Below, piece by piece: positions 1 through 9,208 of a stretch of 64,000 bases of DNA (its first letter is position 1; the number at the start of each line of letters is the position of its first letter). The stretch is taken from contig NZ_JACCCU010000001.1 in the NCBI RefSeq assembly GCF_013410875.1, positions 2,728,001 through 2,792,000 of the forward strand, read 5' to 3'. Below the pieces are notes generated by a model that saw nothing but the letters and a program-made list of their open reading frames with translations, searched no databases and was not told the DNA's origin. A program made the translations under genes and the position numbers. The stretch is from Tunturiibacter empetritectus (GTDB taxonomy: Bacteria; Acidobacteriota; Terriglobia; Terriglobales; Acidobacteriaceae).

Positions 1-899
1 GAGGTAATGTTTGTGTTTGGTCTGAGCTCAGAATAGAAACGGAGGGCAGCATCGGATGACGCGAGCGTCTCCCAGCAACCCCGCTTTCCGCAACCACAAA
101 GAGGCCCAGCAGGATCAACCGGAATATGCCCAAACTCGCCCGCGAGGCCGTTGAGACCAGAGACAATCTGCCCATTGGCAAAGATTGCAGTGCCAAGTCC
201 CTCCGAAAGGCTGATAAGAACGGCATTCCGTGTCTTGTCCATGCGTCCAAACCAGAGTTCGGAGAGGAGACAAGCCGTTGCATCGTTGTCAAGCTCGACC
301 TGGAGGTGAAGCTTCTTCTGGATCGCTCCCTTAATGTCGTAGTCCGCCCATTTCAAGTTGGGGGCGTGAATCAGATGGTTTGTCTTTGGGTGGACGCGGC
401 CAGGCACGCTGATTCCAACCCCTTCAAAGGTTTTGTGGGGAAAGCGATCACGCATCGCCTGCATAGCTTCGATCATTCCCGCCACAGATCGCTCAGGGTC
501 CGAGAAGATACTGATCTCTTCATGCGCGAGCATGCGCCCGTTGAGATCAATGATGGCAAGGATTGCTCTTCGCGGCCGAAGGTCGGCTACCAACATGACG
601 AGATTGTCGTTGAGCGATAGCATCGTCGGGCGGCGGCCGCGTGGCCTCCGGGCCACCGCCCCTTCAACAATCCAGGTCTCCTGAAGCAGCTGCTCGACGA
701 TATTAGAGACGGTGCTGGGCTGCAAGCCTGAGACGCGTGACAGATCCGCACGCGAGATCGGTTGCTTGGACCGAACAATCTCCAACACGATGTCGCGGTT
801 GATGTCGCGGGCGATCTCGCTTGATGCGAGCTCGACGTAAGCGAGATCGATCCGCCTGAAGCCTTTCTCGACGCGCTCCGTTATTTCTTTAGCAAACAT
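1..899 (-). CDS. ROK-family transcriptional repressor, C-terminus beyond the left edge
   Basis: A minus-strand frame with ATG at 897-899 stays open to base 1 (299 codons seen). Residues about 30-85 form a winged helix-turn-helix (PISRADLSRVSGLQPSTVS) followed by a basic GRRP wing. A ROK fold follows, with the zinc-binding signature of the family near the edge (GHIPV, then CGCGKRGCWE). The first phosphate loop of ROK sugar kinases (DxGGT) is not present where expected (ADLRPRRAIL), so this reads as a DNA-binding repressor and not a kinase. XylR/NagC-type members bind DNA and are released by a sugar. It is divergent from the symporter relic, small membrane protein and xylose isomerase, so control of a xylose/xyloside locus is the natural inference. 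Ligand and operator are not shown by the sequence. Confidence 0.88.
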   Translation of the reverse strand, partial: MFAKEITERVEKGFRRIDLAYVELASSEIARDINRDIVLEIVRSKQPISRADLSRVSGLQPSTVSNIVEQLLQETWIVEGAVARRPRGRRPTMLSLNDNLVMLVADLRPRRAILAIIDLNGRMLAHEEISIFSDPERSVAGMIEAMQAMRDRFPHKTFEGVGISVPGRVHPKTNHLIHAPNLKWADYDIKGAIQKKLHLQVELDNDATACLLSELWFGRMDKTRNAVLISLSEGLGTAIFANGQIVSGLNGLAGEFGHIPVDPAGPLCGCGKRGCWETLASSDAALRFYSELRPNTNIT

Positions 900-1254
900 G
901 GCGTGCTCGCATAAGCTGAAAGCTCATTAGTTATCGATAGTCGAAGAAGTAGGCCTCTCGTAAATTAGTCAACCTTTAGTTTGCAAAGGGGATGTGTCTC
1001 TCGCCGAGTTAATAAAATCGCAAGAACTATTTCGTCAAGGCCTAGTATAACGGTGCCTTACCGCAATTTATAGAGAGAAGTAAAGCAACCTCAGGGGAAG
1101 GTATGAATAGCCTGTAAACATCTATTCTGCGCGGGTGGCACGAGGATGTCTATTTGCAGTCCAAGCAATACCCATTGACAACTTAGTCGCATGGTCGATA
1201 TAGTTCGGGTCGCGAGTAAAATAACGTTTTTTTGATCATCCCGACGATCACCAA
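900..1254. other. Intergenic region between ROK regulator and symporter relic
   Basis: About 355 bases without a coding frame I would defend. It should carry the promoter of the minus-strand ROK gene and the rightward promoter of the sugar locus (listed separately). The first half is AT-rich for this window. No clear operator palindrome stood out. Confidence 0.5.
1175..1204 (+). promoter_or_regulatory. Candidate sigma-70 promoter for the xylose locus
   Basis: A perfect -35 hexamer TTGACA (1175-1180) is followed after 18 bases by TATAGT (1199-1204), a one-mismatch -10. It points into the symporter relic, small membrane protein and xylA. Spacing and hexamers fit a housekeeping promoter; no transcript evidence exists here. 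Confidence 0.5.
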
Positions 1255-1930
1255 CCTTTTTGGGAAATTTTTATGAGCGACATGGCGGGCAATATCAGCG
1301 CGTTCTCCACTGTCTGGACCTACTACATCTATGGCGCGTTCATCACTGTCTGGACCTACTACATCTACGGCGCGTTCATCAACAAAAAGCATCGGTCAAG
1401 CACTACGTCACTATGGGACGATGGTCAACGGCTATTGGGATGCTCGTGTCGATTGCGACAGCATAATCTCGGGATGAATGCGGCCTCGATCACGGACTAC
1501 GTGCAAGCGCTATACAGCTTTTTCATTGCGCCGCTCTTCGGGACTGTGATCTTGGGCATGCTGTGGAAGAGGGCTACGAAAGCCGGAGGATTCGGGGGCT
1601 ATTGCCGGAACCGCCGCTTCAATAGGAATGTTTGTCTGGGTGCGTATGAATGGTGAGGGTCTGCGATATATCGCAATGAGTCCCGACGCACGTCCGATGG
1701 CGAAGAACCTTTATCATGTGTTGTGGAGCTGGCTGATCTGCGTTGGCGTGACGGTCGCCGTAAGCCCGATGACGAAAGCTACACCCACCGCCCAACTTGC
1801 TGGATTGGTCTACGGAGTAACTCCGCTACGCAGCGACGGCGCAGAAAGTCTCTGCAGAAACCAGCCTTCTGGCAGCAGTAGTGATCGTTGTGTTCTTCGT
1901 TCTGAACATAGTTTTTAAACAGAGCTGAAG
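1255..1930 (+). pseudogene. Sodium:solute symporter (SSS family), 5'-truncated and frameshifted
   Basis: Fragments in three reading frames, read in order, rebuild the C-terminal third of an SSS-family sugar/sodium symporter: MSDMAGNISAFSTVWTY (from 1273), then KHYVTMGRWSTAIGMLVS (frame of 1260), then DYVQALYSFFIAPLFGTVI with GMLWKRATKAGGF (frame of 1273 again), then FVWVRMNGEGLRYIA to about 1860 (frame of 1628), then a last hydrophobic stretch VVIVVFFVLNIVF in yet another frame. At least four indels are needed, and the N-terminal two thirds (family length about 500-600 residues) are missing upstream. A 36-base tandem duplication lies inside the first fragment. The gene cannot make a working carrier. 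Its position before xylA suggests it was the pentose transporter of the locus. Confidence 0.85.
1308..1379 (+). repeat. 36-bp in-frame tandem duplication
   Basis: Bases 1308-1343 and 1344-1379 are the same 36-mer with one mismatch (TAT versus TAC). It encodes the 12 residues TVWTYYIYGAFI twice, in the segment that in SSS carriers reads TVWTYDIY once. A recent slippage or duplication in an already decaying gene is likely. Confidence 0.95.
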
Positions 1931-1938
1931 GAGAAACG

Positions 1939-2193
1939 ATGAGGGACAATCACTCGCAAGAACAAGGAGGTCAAACTCGCAAAGCAAAGCTCTCGATATG
2001 GTTTTTCTACCGTATCTTGATGCTTGCCGATGGTCTGGTTCTGTTAGGCCAAGGCACCTTTGAGCACTTCGGTCACGAACCGTCCACAGTTTTGGCGAAT
2101 TTGCAACCGACACTCTGGTGGGGCGTTCTACTGACCCTCTTCGGCGGTTTCTACACTGTGCGGTTTCGTCCAGCGGAGCACTCGATCGAGTAA
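1939..2193 (+). CDS. Small two-helix membrane protein of the xylose locus
   Basis: An 84-residue protein, ATG preceded by GGAG at good distance (gaaggagaaacg). It has a charged N-terminus, then two hydrophobic segments (about 20-38 and 58-75), with a conserved-looking [10 protein letters not shown] between them. I do not recognise a named family. It sits between the symporter relic and xylA in the same direction, so it may be a small partner of the symporter; that role is inference only. The frame is intact, unlike its upstream neighbour. Confidence 0.6.
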   Translation: MRDNHSQEQGGQTRKAKLSIWFFYRILMLADGLVLLGQGTFEHFGHEPSTVLANLQPTLWWGVLLTLFGGFYTVRFRPAEHSIE

Positions 2194-2239
2194 GTTCTCT
2201 ATAAGACAAAGGCACAAAGCAAATTTTATTGGGGGATAT

Positions 2240-3556
2240 ATGGGGCAATCGATTTTCAGTGACTTTACGACAGTCCGATACGAGGGATCAGCCAGCACAT
2301 CCGGTCTGGCGTACCGTTGGTACGACGCCGACCGATCGGTACTAGGAAAGCCGCTACGCGATCATCTGCGATTTGCAGTCGCTTATTGGCATAGTTTAGT
2401 GATGAACGGTAGCGATCCGTTTGGCGCACCGACAATAAATCGTCCTTGGATGAACCGCGATGATGCGATGCAAGCCGCCCATGATAAAGCTGACGCTGCA
2501 TTCGATCTTTTTCGCGTTCTCGATCTCCCGTTCTATACATTCCATGATCGCGATATCACGCCTGAGGGCGCAACTCTACGTGAATCCATTGCGAATCTTC
2601 TCAGCATGTCGGACTACCTGGCGAAGAAGATGGAGTCGTCAAAGACTCGGTTGTTGTGGGGTACGGCAAACCTTTTCAGCCATCCGCGGTTCATGTCAGG
2701 CGCCGCAACTAACCCTGACCCCGAGGTGTTTGCCTACAGTGCAACGACGATCAAACACTGCATGGACGTCACGAAACGATTAAGCGGTGCAAACTATGTG
2801 TTGTGGGGAGGCCGCGAGGGCTACGAGACACTCCTGAACACAAGTCTGAAGCGTGAGCTTGAACAGATGGGTCGCATGCTCTCATTGGTGGTGGAGTATA
2901 AGCACAAAATCGGATTCAGTGGGCAAATCCTTCTTGAACCTAAACCGAAAGAACCCACTGTGCATCAGTACGATTTCGATACCGCAACAGTCTTTGGATT
3001 TCTGAAGAGGTTTGGCCTCGAGAGCGAGGTGAAGGTGAATTTGGAAGCGAATCATGCGTTGCTGGCAGGGCACACCTTCGAACATGAGATTGCGACCGCT
3101 GCTGACCTCGGAATTCTCGGTTCTCTCGACATCAATCGCGGCGATCCACTGCTCGGTTGGGACACGGATCAATTTCCCGCAGATCTGTACTCGATGACGC
3201 TGGCAATGTACCAGGTAATCCAGGCCGGCGGTCTGGGGATGGGCGGTATGAATTTCGATGCAAAGGTGCGGCGACAGTCTACGGAGCCGGAAGATCTGCT
3301 GCACGCACACATTGGCGGTGTGGATATGTGTGCACGCGCGTTCCTGATCGCGGCGAAGGTCCAGGAGGAAGGGCGTCTCGCTGAGATTGTTTCGACACGC
3401 TATGCCGGTTGGAATCTACCGGAGAACCAGGCGATTCTTGCGGGCAAAGAGTCATTGGATGAGATCGCTGCCCGAAGCGAGGAGCGCAATATCAACCCGC
3501 AACCTCGATCGGGACGGCAAGAGCAACTGGAAAACTTGATCAATCGTTACCTGTAG
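2240..3556 (+). CDS. xylA: Xylose isomerase
   Basis: 438 residues, the usual length of the long (class II) xylose isomerases. It interconverts D-xylose and D-xylulose in the cytoplasm using two divalent metals. Visible signatures: the N-terminal [13 protein letters not shown], the catalytic-histidine segment FYTFHDRDI, the family signature [12 protein letters not shown], the metal-binding glutamate region [17 protein letters not shown], and the C-terminal metal site [27 protein letters not shown] ribosome site precedes the ATG. The frame is complete. No xylulokinase is adjacent; it is expected elsewhere. The divergent ROK regulator fits xylose-responsive control. Confidence 0.97.
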   Translation: MGQSIFSDFTTVRYEGSASTSGLAYRWYDADRSVLGKPLRDHLRFAVAYWHSLVMNGSDPFGAPTINRPWMNRDDAMQAAHDKADAAFDLFRVLDLPFYTFHDRDITPEGATLRESIANLLSMSDYLAKKMESSKTRLLWGTANLFSHPRFMSGAATNPDPEVFAYSATTIKHCMDVTKRLSGANYVLWGGREGYETLLNTSLKRELEQMGRMLSLVVEYKHKIGFSGQILLEPKPKEPTVHQYDFDTATVFGFLKRFGLESEVKVNLEANHALLAGHTFEHEIATAADLGILGSLDINRGDPLLGWDTDQFPADLYSMTLAMYQVIQAGGLGMGGMNFDAKVRRQSTEPEDLLHAHIGGVDMCARAFLIAAKVQEEGRLAEIVSTRYAGWNLPENQAILAGKESLDEIAARSEERNINPQPRSGRQEQLENLINRYL

Positions 3557-3614
3557 TCAAGGAAAGACCGCACCGGGCCGCGAACGTCGGTGAGGAGAAC
3601 ATGAAGGAGTTACG

Positions 3615-5690
3615 ATGATTTTGCGGAACCGGATTGCACTGTCTGCGTTGGTCTCATTGGCATTAATCTTCCCTGCCCTTTCGCAGGCACCGTTGCCCTC
3701 AGATGCGCGCCGCTCCGCATTGGGCCTTGGCGCGGCGTGGTATCCCGAGCAGTGGCCGGAGAGTCGTTGGGATGCAGATCTCACGCTGATGGAACAGGCG
3801 CACATAAATTTTGTGCGTGTGGGTGAGTTTGCATGGAGCACTATCGAGCCTCACGAAGGTGATTTTCATCTGGAGTGGTTGAAGCATGCGGTACGTGCAG
3901 CAGAGCGGCATCACATTGCGGTTGTCATAGGCACGCCATCCGCCGCACCGCCAGCATGGCTCACGCAGAAATATCCAGAGACTCTCCGCACCATGGAGAA
4001 CGGTCGGAAAGACGGGCACGGAAGCCGCCAGCAGTTTGACTGGAGCGATCCAAAGTATCGCGAGCTCAGCCGGAGAGTCGCGGAGAAGATGTCCGAGGCC
4101 TTCGGTCACGATGCGAATGTGGTCGGCTGGCAGATTGACAACGAATACGCCAACGAAAGCTTCGGACCTTCAACCCAGACGCAATTTCAGAACTGGCTTC
4201 ACGCGAAGTACGGCACGCTTGAGAATCTAAATAATCGGTGGACCACCGCCTACTGGAGTGAGACGTATCAGGATTGGAACCAGATCCCGATTGCCAATCA
4301 CGGGGGCAACCCGGGTCTGATGCTGAACTGGAAAGAGTTTGTCTCCGACACTTGGCGGAGTTATCAGAAGAACCAATTAGATGCGATCCGTGCTCATGCT
4401 GAGCCTCGGCAGATGATCACCACGAATATGATGGGATGGTTCGACGCTTACGATCACTACACGGTAGCGCAGGACCTCGACTTTGCCTCGTGGGACGATT
4501 ATGTGGGCACTGGGCATCTCGACCCAGTGCGCAACGGGGCGACTCACGATCTGACCCGCGGATTCTTGCACAAGAACTTCTGGGTGATGGAGACGCAGCC
4601 TGGATCTGTGAACTGGCAAACGGACAACAATGCGCTCGACAAGGGCGAGGTTCGAGCCATGGCGTGGAATGCGATAGGGCATGGCTCGGAAGCTGTGGAG
4701 TACTGGCAATGGCGAAGTGCCCTGAATGGACAGGAGCAGTATCACGGCACGCTGGTTGGAGCAGATGGGACCCCTGTTCCGCTATATAACGAGGTAAAAC
4801 AAATTGGGGCAGAGTTTGAGAAAGCTGCTCCATCGTTGGCGGAAACAACCATACAGTCTCAGGTTGCTGTGCTGCAAGACTACTCGAGTCGTTGGGCTAT
4901 CAACTGGCAGAGACACAACAAAGCCTTCGACCCTATCGATGCACTGTTGAGCTATTACGCTCCACTACATCAGTTGGCCCGTTCAGTTGATGTGATTAGC
5001 GATACCGCACCTATTGCGCAGTACAAACTGGTTGTCGCTCCAGCGCTCAACGTTTTGACCCCGGAGGCCACCAAAAATTTACAGGCTTACGTCCTCGCGG
5101 GTGGCAATTTGGTGCTCGGACAGCGAAGCGCTATGAAGAACGAAGACAATAGTCTCTTTTCAGAACGGCAACCCGGGCCACTAGCCGCGATGTTGGGAGC
5201 AAGAGTCGAACAATTCTATGCGTTGGATCAAGCCATCCCTGTGAGTGGCGTGTGGGGCGACGCGCAGAATAATATCTGGGCCGAACAATTAAGCGTAACG
5301 GAACAGACGACCCAGGTTTTGATGCGCTACGGCGCAAGCAATGGCTGGCTGGACGGGCAGCCTGCAGCCGTGACGAGGAAAGTTGGACGGGGAACGGTCA
5401 CATACATAGGTGCGGCGCTCAATGAGCCTGCGATGAAACACGCGGCAGAGTGGATGCTCAAGCAGAGCGGAGTCGCGACGGTATTGCCTGAGATCCCAAC
5501 AGATGTGGATGTGACGATAAGGTCAAACACAAAGACCAGGATTCTCATCCTGACGAACTACGGGTCTGAGATGCACCTCATCCAGCTGCCTCATGCAATG
5601 CAGGATGTGCTCAAGGGTGGCGATACAACCAGCGTTTCCCTTCCCCGATTTGGTGTCGCAGTGCTTAAGGAGTTGGCCGGTACTGAGTAG
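3615..5690 (+). CDS. Secreted beta-galactosidase, glycoside hydrolase family 42
   Basis: 691 residues with an N-terminal signal peptide (hydrophobic core ALVSLALIFPALS, cleavage near SQA). The catalytic (beta/alpha)8 barrel begins at LGAAWYPEQWP. The acid/base glutamate is in DNEY (E177) and the nucleophile in VMETQPGSVNW (E326), both at GH42 positions. A beta-galactosidase trimerisation-like domain (about 410-620) and a small C-terminal beta domain follow. AAGGAG lies six bases before the ATG. GH42 enzymes release terminal beta-galactose; some act on arabino-galacto-oligosaccharides. Being downstream of xylA it may process plant-derived oligosaccharides outside the cytoplasm. Substrate is not shown by sequence. 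Confidence 0.95.
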   Translation: MILRNRIALSALVSLALIFPALSQAPLPSDARRSALGLGAAWYPEQWPESRWDADLTLMEQAHINFVRVGEFAWSTIEPHEGDFHLEWLKHAVRAAERHHIAVVIGTPSAAPPAWLTQKYPETLRTMENGRKDGHGSRQQFDWSDPKYRELSRRVAEKMSEAFGHDANVVGWQIDNEYANESFGPSTQTQFQNWLHAKYGTLENLNNRWTTAYWSETYQDWNQIPIANHGGNPGLMLNWKEFVSDTWRSYQKNQLDAIRAHAEPRQMITTNMMGWFDAYDHYTVAQDLDFASWDDYVGTGHLDPVRNGATHDLTRGFLHKNFWVMETQPGSVNWQTDNNALDKGEVRAMAWNAIGHGSEAVEYWQWRSALNGQEQYHGTLVGADGTPVPLYNEVKQIGAEFEKAAPSLAETTIQSQVAVLQDYSSRWAINWQRHNKAFDPIDALLSYYAPLHQLARSVDVISDTAPIAQYKLVVAPALNVLTPEATKNLQAYVLAGGNLVLGQRSAMKNEDNSLFSERQPGPLAAMLGARVEQFYALDQAIPVSGVWGDAQNNIWAEQLSVTEQTTQVLMRYGASNGWLDGQPAAVTRKVGRGTVTYIGAALNEPAMKHAAEWMLKQSGVATVLPEIPTDVDVTIRSNTKTRILILTNYGSEMHLIQLPHAMQDVLKGGDTTSVSLPRFGVAVLKELAGTE

Positions 5691-5718
5691 GAGGATCGCT
5701 TTGTCTCGTGCAGCGAAA

Positions 5719-5850
5719 ATGGAACGATACTGCACGCTCATCTTAGTGTTGGGCCTCAGTTCAATGCTGGCAGCCCAAAGTTTCGTGCCTTCACGTGACC
5801 TCTTGGTGCGCTTCGATGTATCAGCACACGTTTTCGTCAAACTGATTTGA
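5719..5850 (+). CDS. Short secreted ORF, possibly a truncated gene start
   Basis: A 43-codon frame (or 49 codons from TTG at 5701, which has GGAGG eight bases before it) that begins just after the GH42 gene. It encodes a signal-peptide-like start (LILVLGLSSMLAAQS) and about 25 more residues. It may be the stub of a longer secreted enzyme whose body was lost, as the following DNA is degenerate. No family recognised. Confidence 0.3.
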   Translation: MERYCTLILVLGLSSMLAAQSFVPSRDLLVRFDVSAHVFVKLI

Positions 5851-5886
5851 TGATAACCGGCGCCTTCGACTTGAGCGTGCCTAACC

Positions 5887-6339
5887 TTGCCAGCTTTCTG
5901 TTTGCCGCGCGGGTACGCGCGTTCTCAAGGCGGCACAATAAGACCAGTCAACGGCAACTCGCGCTTTTTAATCTCCAACGCCGACGAAACGTGTTGTCTT
6001 GTCGTTGATGATGAATTTGTGATAGCCCAGACCCCTAGCAATCACCTTGAATCAATTAGGCTTCGAGGCAAGCACATTCGATCACCTGAAATGGCAATCG
6101 CCGCAAGAGCCGCGCGACTTCCTGCCCTCCTCATCACCGACGTGATGATGCCCGGCATGACCGGGGTTGAATTAGCAATCTATTTTCGACAGGCTCACCC
6201 TGAATGCAAAAGCTTGCTTCTCTCGGGACAGGCCGCAACCGTCGATTTGCTTGAAGATGCTGGGGCTCAGGGATATGACTTCGACTTGCTGCCGAAACCA
6301 GTACATCCTGCGGATCTACTGGCGAAGCTGCGATACTGA
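5887..6339 (+). pseudogene. Single-domain response regulator with two compensating indels
   Basis: The open frame encodes a CheY-like receiver: acidic pocket VVDDEF, phospho-acceptor LLITDVMMPGMTG, then LLLSGQAA and the conserved lysine in LLPKPVHP. Between about 6031 and 6082 the frame gives an unlikely peptide, while the +1 frame gives the expected receiver helix and strand (LAITLNQLGFEASTF). An extra C in the CCCC run near 6032-6035 and a missing base near 6080 explain this. The real start is unclear; the first 35 residues look non-native. Either an old paired mutation or sequence error. It has no neighbouring kinase. Confidence 0.6.
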
Positions 6340-6624
6340 CTTTGTTCGCAGCACCGTTGGCGAGCGAGGCCGGGGAAACACTTCACTGCTCCGTGTTAAA
6401 GTGACCTGCGTATTCCGGACTGCGCATTTTCCATCAATCCGCAAGAACACGAATACACCTGAACCCTCAGAGTACATCCTGCCTTAGCCGATCATGCCAC
6501 GCATAAACGAATGGGTCCGTAGCGATGATTTTCTTGTAACCTTTTGAAGCCTAGCCGCTCTAATCGAGACTGTCGTTCGTGTTTTTTAGATAATGGCGAT
6601 CATTTAAACAAGTTGCGCGTAGAG

Positions 6625-8406
6625 ATGACAAAGACACGGGAGCTGTCGGCCCCAATGCGGATTGACCGAAAGCATCCGCTCGCCATTCGGTGGATGCATT
6701 GGATTAACTTTCCCGTGCTCTTCCTGATGATCTGGAGCGGACTGCTGATTTATTGGAACGACACGGACAATGCCTACCAGCATCCGCATGAGATATATCG
6801 CATTGGAATCGGAAAATTCACATTATTCCACCTGTTTCCGAATTGGTTTTGGAAGGCGATGAACGCACCGTATCACGTCACCCAGGGACTGGGACATCAC
6901 TTCTTTTTTATGTGGATCTTTGCCGCAAATGGCATTGCCTATGGGTCGTTTCTGGCGATCTCAGGCGAGTGGCACTTTCTAGTTCCGGAGCGGACGAGCC
7001 TGCAGGAGGCGATTCAGGTGACACTAGTGGACTTGCACTTGCGAAAAGGGCTACCACCGCAGACAAAATACAACGGGGCCCAGCGCATCGCTTATTCAGG
7101 CGTGATCGTCATGGGATTTGGGATGCTGGTGAGTGGACTGGCGATCTACAAGCCGACGCAGCTTCACTGGATGACGACGATCCTCGGCGGCTACGAGATG
7201 GCGCGCTGGGAGCACTTCTGGATCACAATGGGTTTCCTTGCCGCTTCAAGCGAGGACGAGCCCTCCGCGGTTCCCGTCGAGCCAGAAGAAGCTCCTTCAT
7301 CGCCAGCGGTCGAAGGTGCTCCGACGCCTTCTGCGAAAGACGAGAATCCGTCTGTGTCGCCGAAACCCGAGTTCGTCGAAGCCGCTGAGGATAGCCTGGA
7401 GGAGTCCGTTGCTGCGCATCTGGCTGAGCAGAACGCCGCCGTTCTAGCTGACTCGCGCAAGCACACGCGCCGCTCGTTTGCCGTCGCGGCTGTTGCAGCC
7501 ATTGCAGGCTACAATCTGTACGACTGGATTACCGATCGCTCTCGGCTGGAGATGCAGCCCTCTCCGTTTCGACGAGCGTTCAATGCCAACGCGTCACTGT
7601 CACGGACGATTTTCGATGATCGGGCATTAGCTCCGACGTATTCACTCCGCAAGGCCGAGAATTTGCGGGTTAACGGGGTCTATGGTCTGAAAATGGAGTT
7701 GGTTCCGGAGAACTATCGCCTGCAGCTTGTCGGTCGCGATGATGCAGACCATCCGCGATTCAGCCGCGATGTAACTGCCTGGGAGTACAAGTACGTCGCC
7801 GCCGCATCGCATGAGGATCAAGGCCACGATAACAAGACGCCACCGCCCGGTACGGCAAAAAAGATGGCCCCAGCGGAGATGGTTGATCAAGAAGTGAAGC
7901 GCGAGAGCCGAAGCGGTCACATGCCGCGGGGTCGAAAGGAGGCTGGGCAGAGCCATTCGACGCTCGCGCCGGGCACGCCAGGCCTGCTTCTCACGCTGCA
8001 GGATGTCCTGCGCCTCCCCAGGCACGAACTGGTCACGCAATTCAAATGCATCGAAGGTTGGAGCCAGATCGTCTATTGGGCGGGGCGTACAGATGGTGGA
8101 CTTTCTGGACGCGTACCCTCCCGCGCTCATCGATGGTCAGGAGCCGAGGTACGTCTACATGGAGACGTCCGGCGGCGACTACTACACCGGATACGATATG
8201 CAAGTATGTCGTCATCCCCAGACATTACTTGTCACGGAGCTGATGGGCGCTCCACTCACCCAATTTCATGGAGCGCCCCTGAGGCTCCACATGCCGACGA
8301 AGTACGGCTACAAGCAGATCAAACGCATAGGTCTGATCAGCTATACGAATATGAACCGGATGACTACTGGACCAAACTAGGGTATGACTGGTATGCGGGG
8401 CTGTAA
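6625..8406 (+). pseudogene. Cytochrome b561-like / molybdopterin oxidoreductase fusion, frameshifted
   Basis: From ATG 6625 the frame encodes a b-type cytochrome: HPLAIRWMHWINF with a first helix, GLGHHFFFMW and two further helices, ending at RWEHFWITMGFL where the last helix should follow but an acidic Ala/Pro/Glu linker starts. After the linker comes a twin-arginine-like segment (HTRRSFAVAAVAAIAG) and a sulfite-oxidase-fold molybdenum-cofactor domain with the candidate metal cysteine in FKCIEGWS. At the GGGG run near 8082-8085 the reading moves one frame (VQMVDFLDAYPP, YTGYDMQVCRHPQ, MPTKYGYKQIKRIG), then returns near 8350 (DDYWTKLGYDWYAGL). Likely role when intact: membrane-anchored periplasmic molybdoenzyme fed by quinol. 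Two frameshifts and a probable deletion of the final cytochrome helix argue for a pseudogene. Confidence 0.75.
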
Positions 8407-8437
8407 TATTGGCTGGGGGCGATGGGACTGACGCACA

Positions 8438-9208
8438 ATGAAACCAATTGACTGTAGTCCACCCTGCTCAGTGATTCGAGACCATAGTGACAATCTGTTT
8501 GAGCAGTGCGCGTGGTTCTATGCGATCTGTCGCGAGTACCTGTTTCGCGATCATACCGCGGAGATTACTGAGGCTCTCTTTCCCGAAGATGGCCCATTGA
8601 GTGGAACCTATGTCCTTGAGGTCGGCTGTGGTCCGGGGTTTTATTCGCGGCGGTTGGCGCAACGCTATCCCACCATTCGCACGATGGGCATCGATATGTC
8701 GGCACGTCTGCTGGAGTGGGCGAAGGTGCGTGCCTCCAATCTGCGTCTACAGAACTGCAGCTTCCGCGAAGGCGACGCTCAGGCGCTACCGGAACTAAAC
8801 GCTCCGGTAGATGCAGTGATCTGCTCGCGACTCCTGCTGATCGTCCCAGACAGAGAGGCGGTGCTGGCTGAAGTCTTTCGCATTTTGAGACCCGGTGGCC
8901 GATGTTTTTTCGCGGAACCAACATCCGCATTTAAGACGCGCATTCCCCTGCTGGGGATGCATCTTGCGGCAAACATCATCAGTCGCTCCGGACGATGGAG
9001 CGGCAAGCCGCATAAAGCGGAAGTGCTCTGCCACAAAGCCTTCTGCGACCTGATCCACACACAACCTTGGAAGTCGGTAAGCATCCAGAGCACCACTGGA
9101 TATCAGTATGCCGTCTGTCAAAAGCCGTATGCAGAGGAAGATCTAACCTTAGAGGGAGTGTGTGAGAGGGTGGAGGAGCACACGTTGAAGAACTGGAGTG
9201 TTGCCTGA
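8438..9208 (+). CDS. Class I SAM-dependent methyltransferase
   Basis: 256 residues with a Rossmann methyltransferase core: motif I VLEVGCGPGFYS (about 55-66), the acidic motif II region MGIDMSARLLEWA, motif III EGDAQALP, and the post-motif FRILRPGGRCFFAEP. The C-terminal part (HLAANIISRSGRW onward) is a substrate cap I do not recognise. It lacks the paired cysteines of ArsM arsenite methyltransferases, so despite the arsenosugar-type neighbour it is probably not one. First gene of a four-gene rightward operon; the next gene starts at the stop codon (TGAGTG). Substrate unknown. Confidence 0.85.
   Translation: MKPIDCSPPCSVIRDHSDNLFEQCAWFYAICREYLFRDHTAEITEALFPEDGPLSGTYVLEVGCGPGFYSRRLAQRYPTIRTMGIDMSARLLEWAKVRASNLRLQNCSFREGDAQALPELNAPVDAVICSRLLLIVPDREAVLAEVFRILRPGGRCFFAEPTSAFKTRIPLLGMHLAANIISRSGRWSGKPHKAEVLCHKAFCDLIHTQPWKSVSIQSTTGYQYAVCQKPYAEEDLTLEGVCERVEEHTLKNWSVA

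Noticed and set aside
1183-1392. Minus-strand frame with repeated VVGPDS peptide
   Set aside because: It is the antisense translation of the 36-bp tandem duplication.
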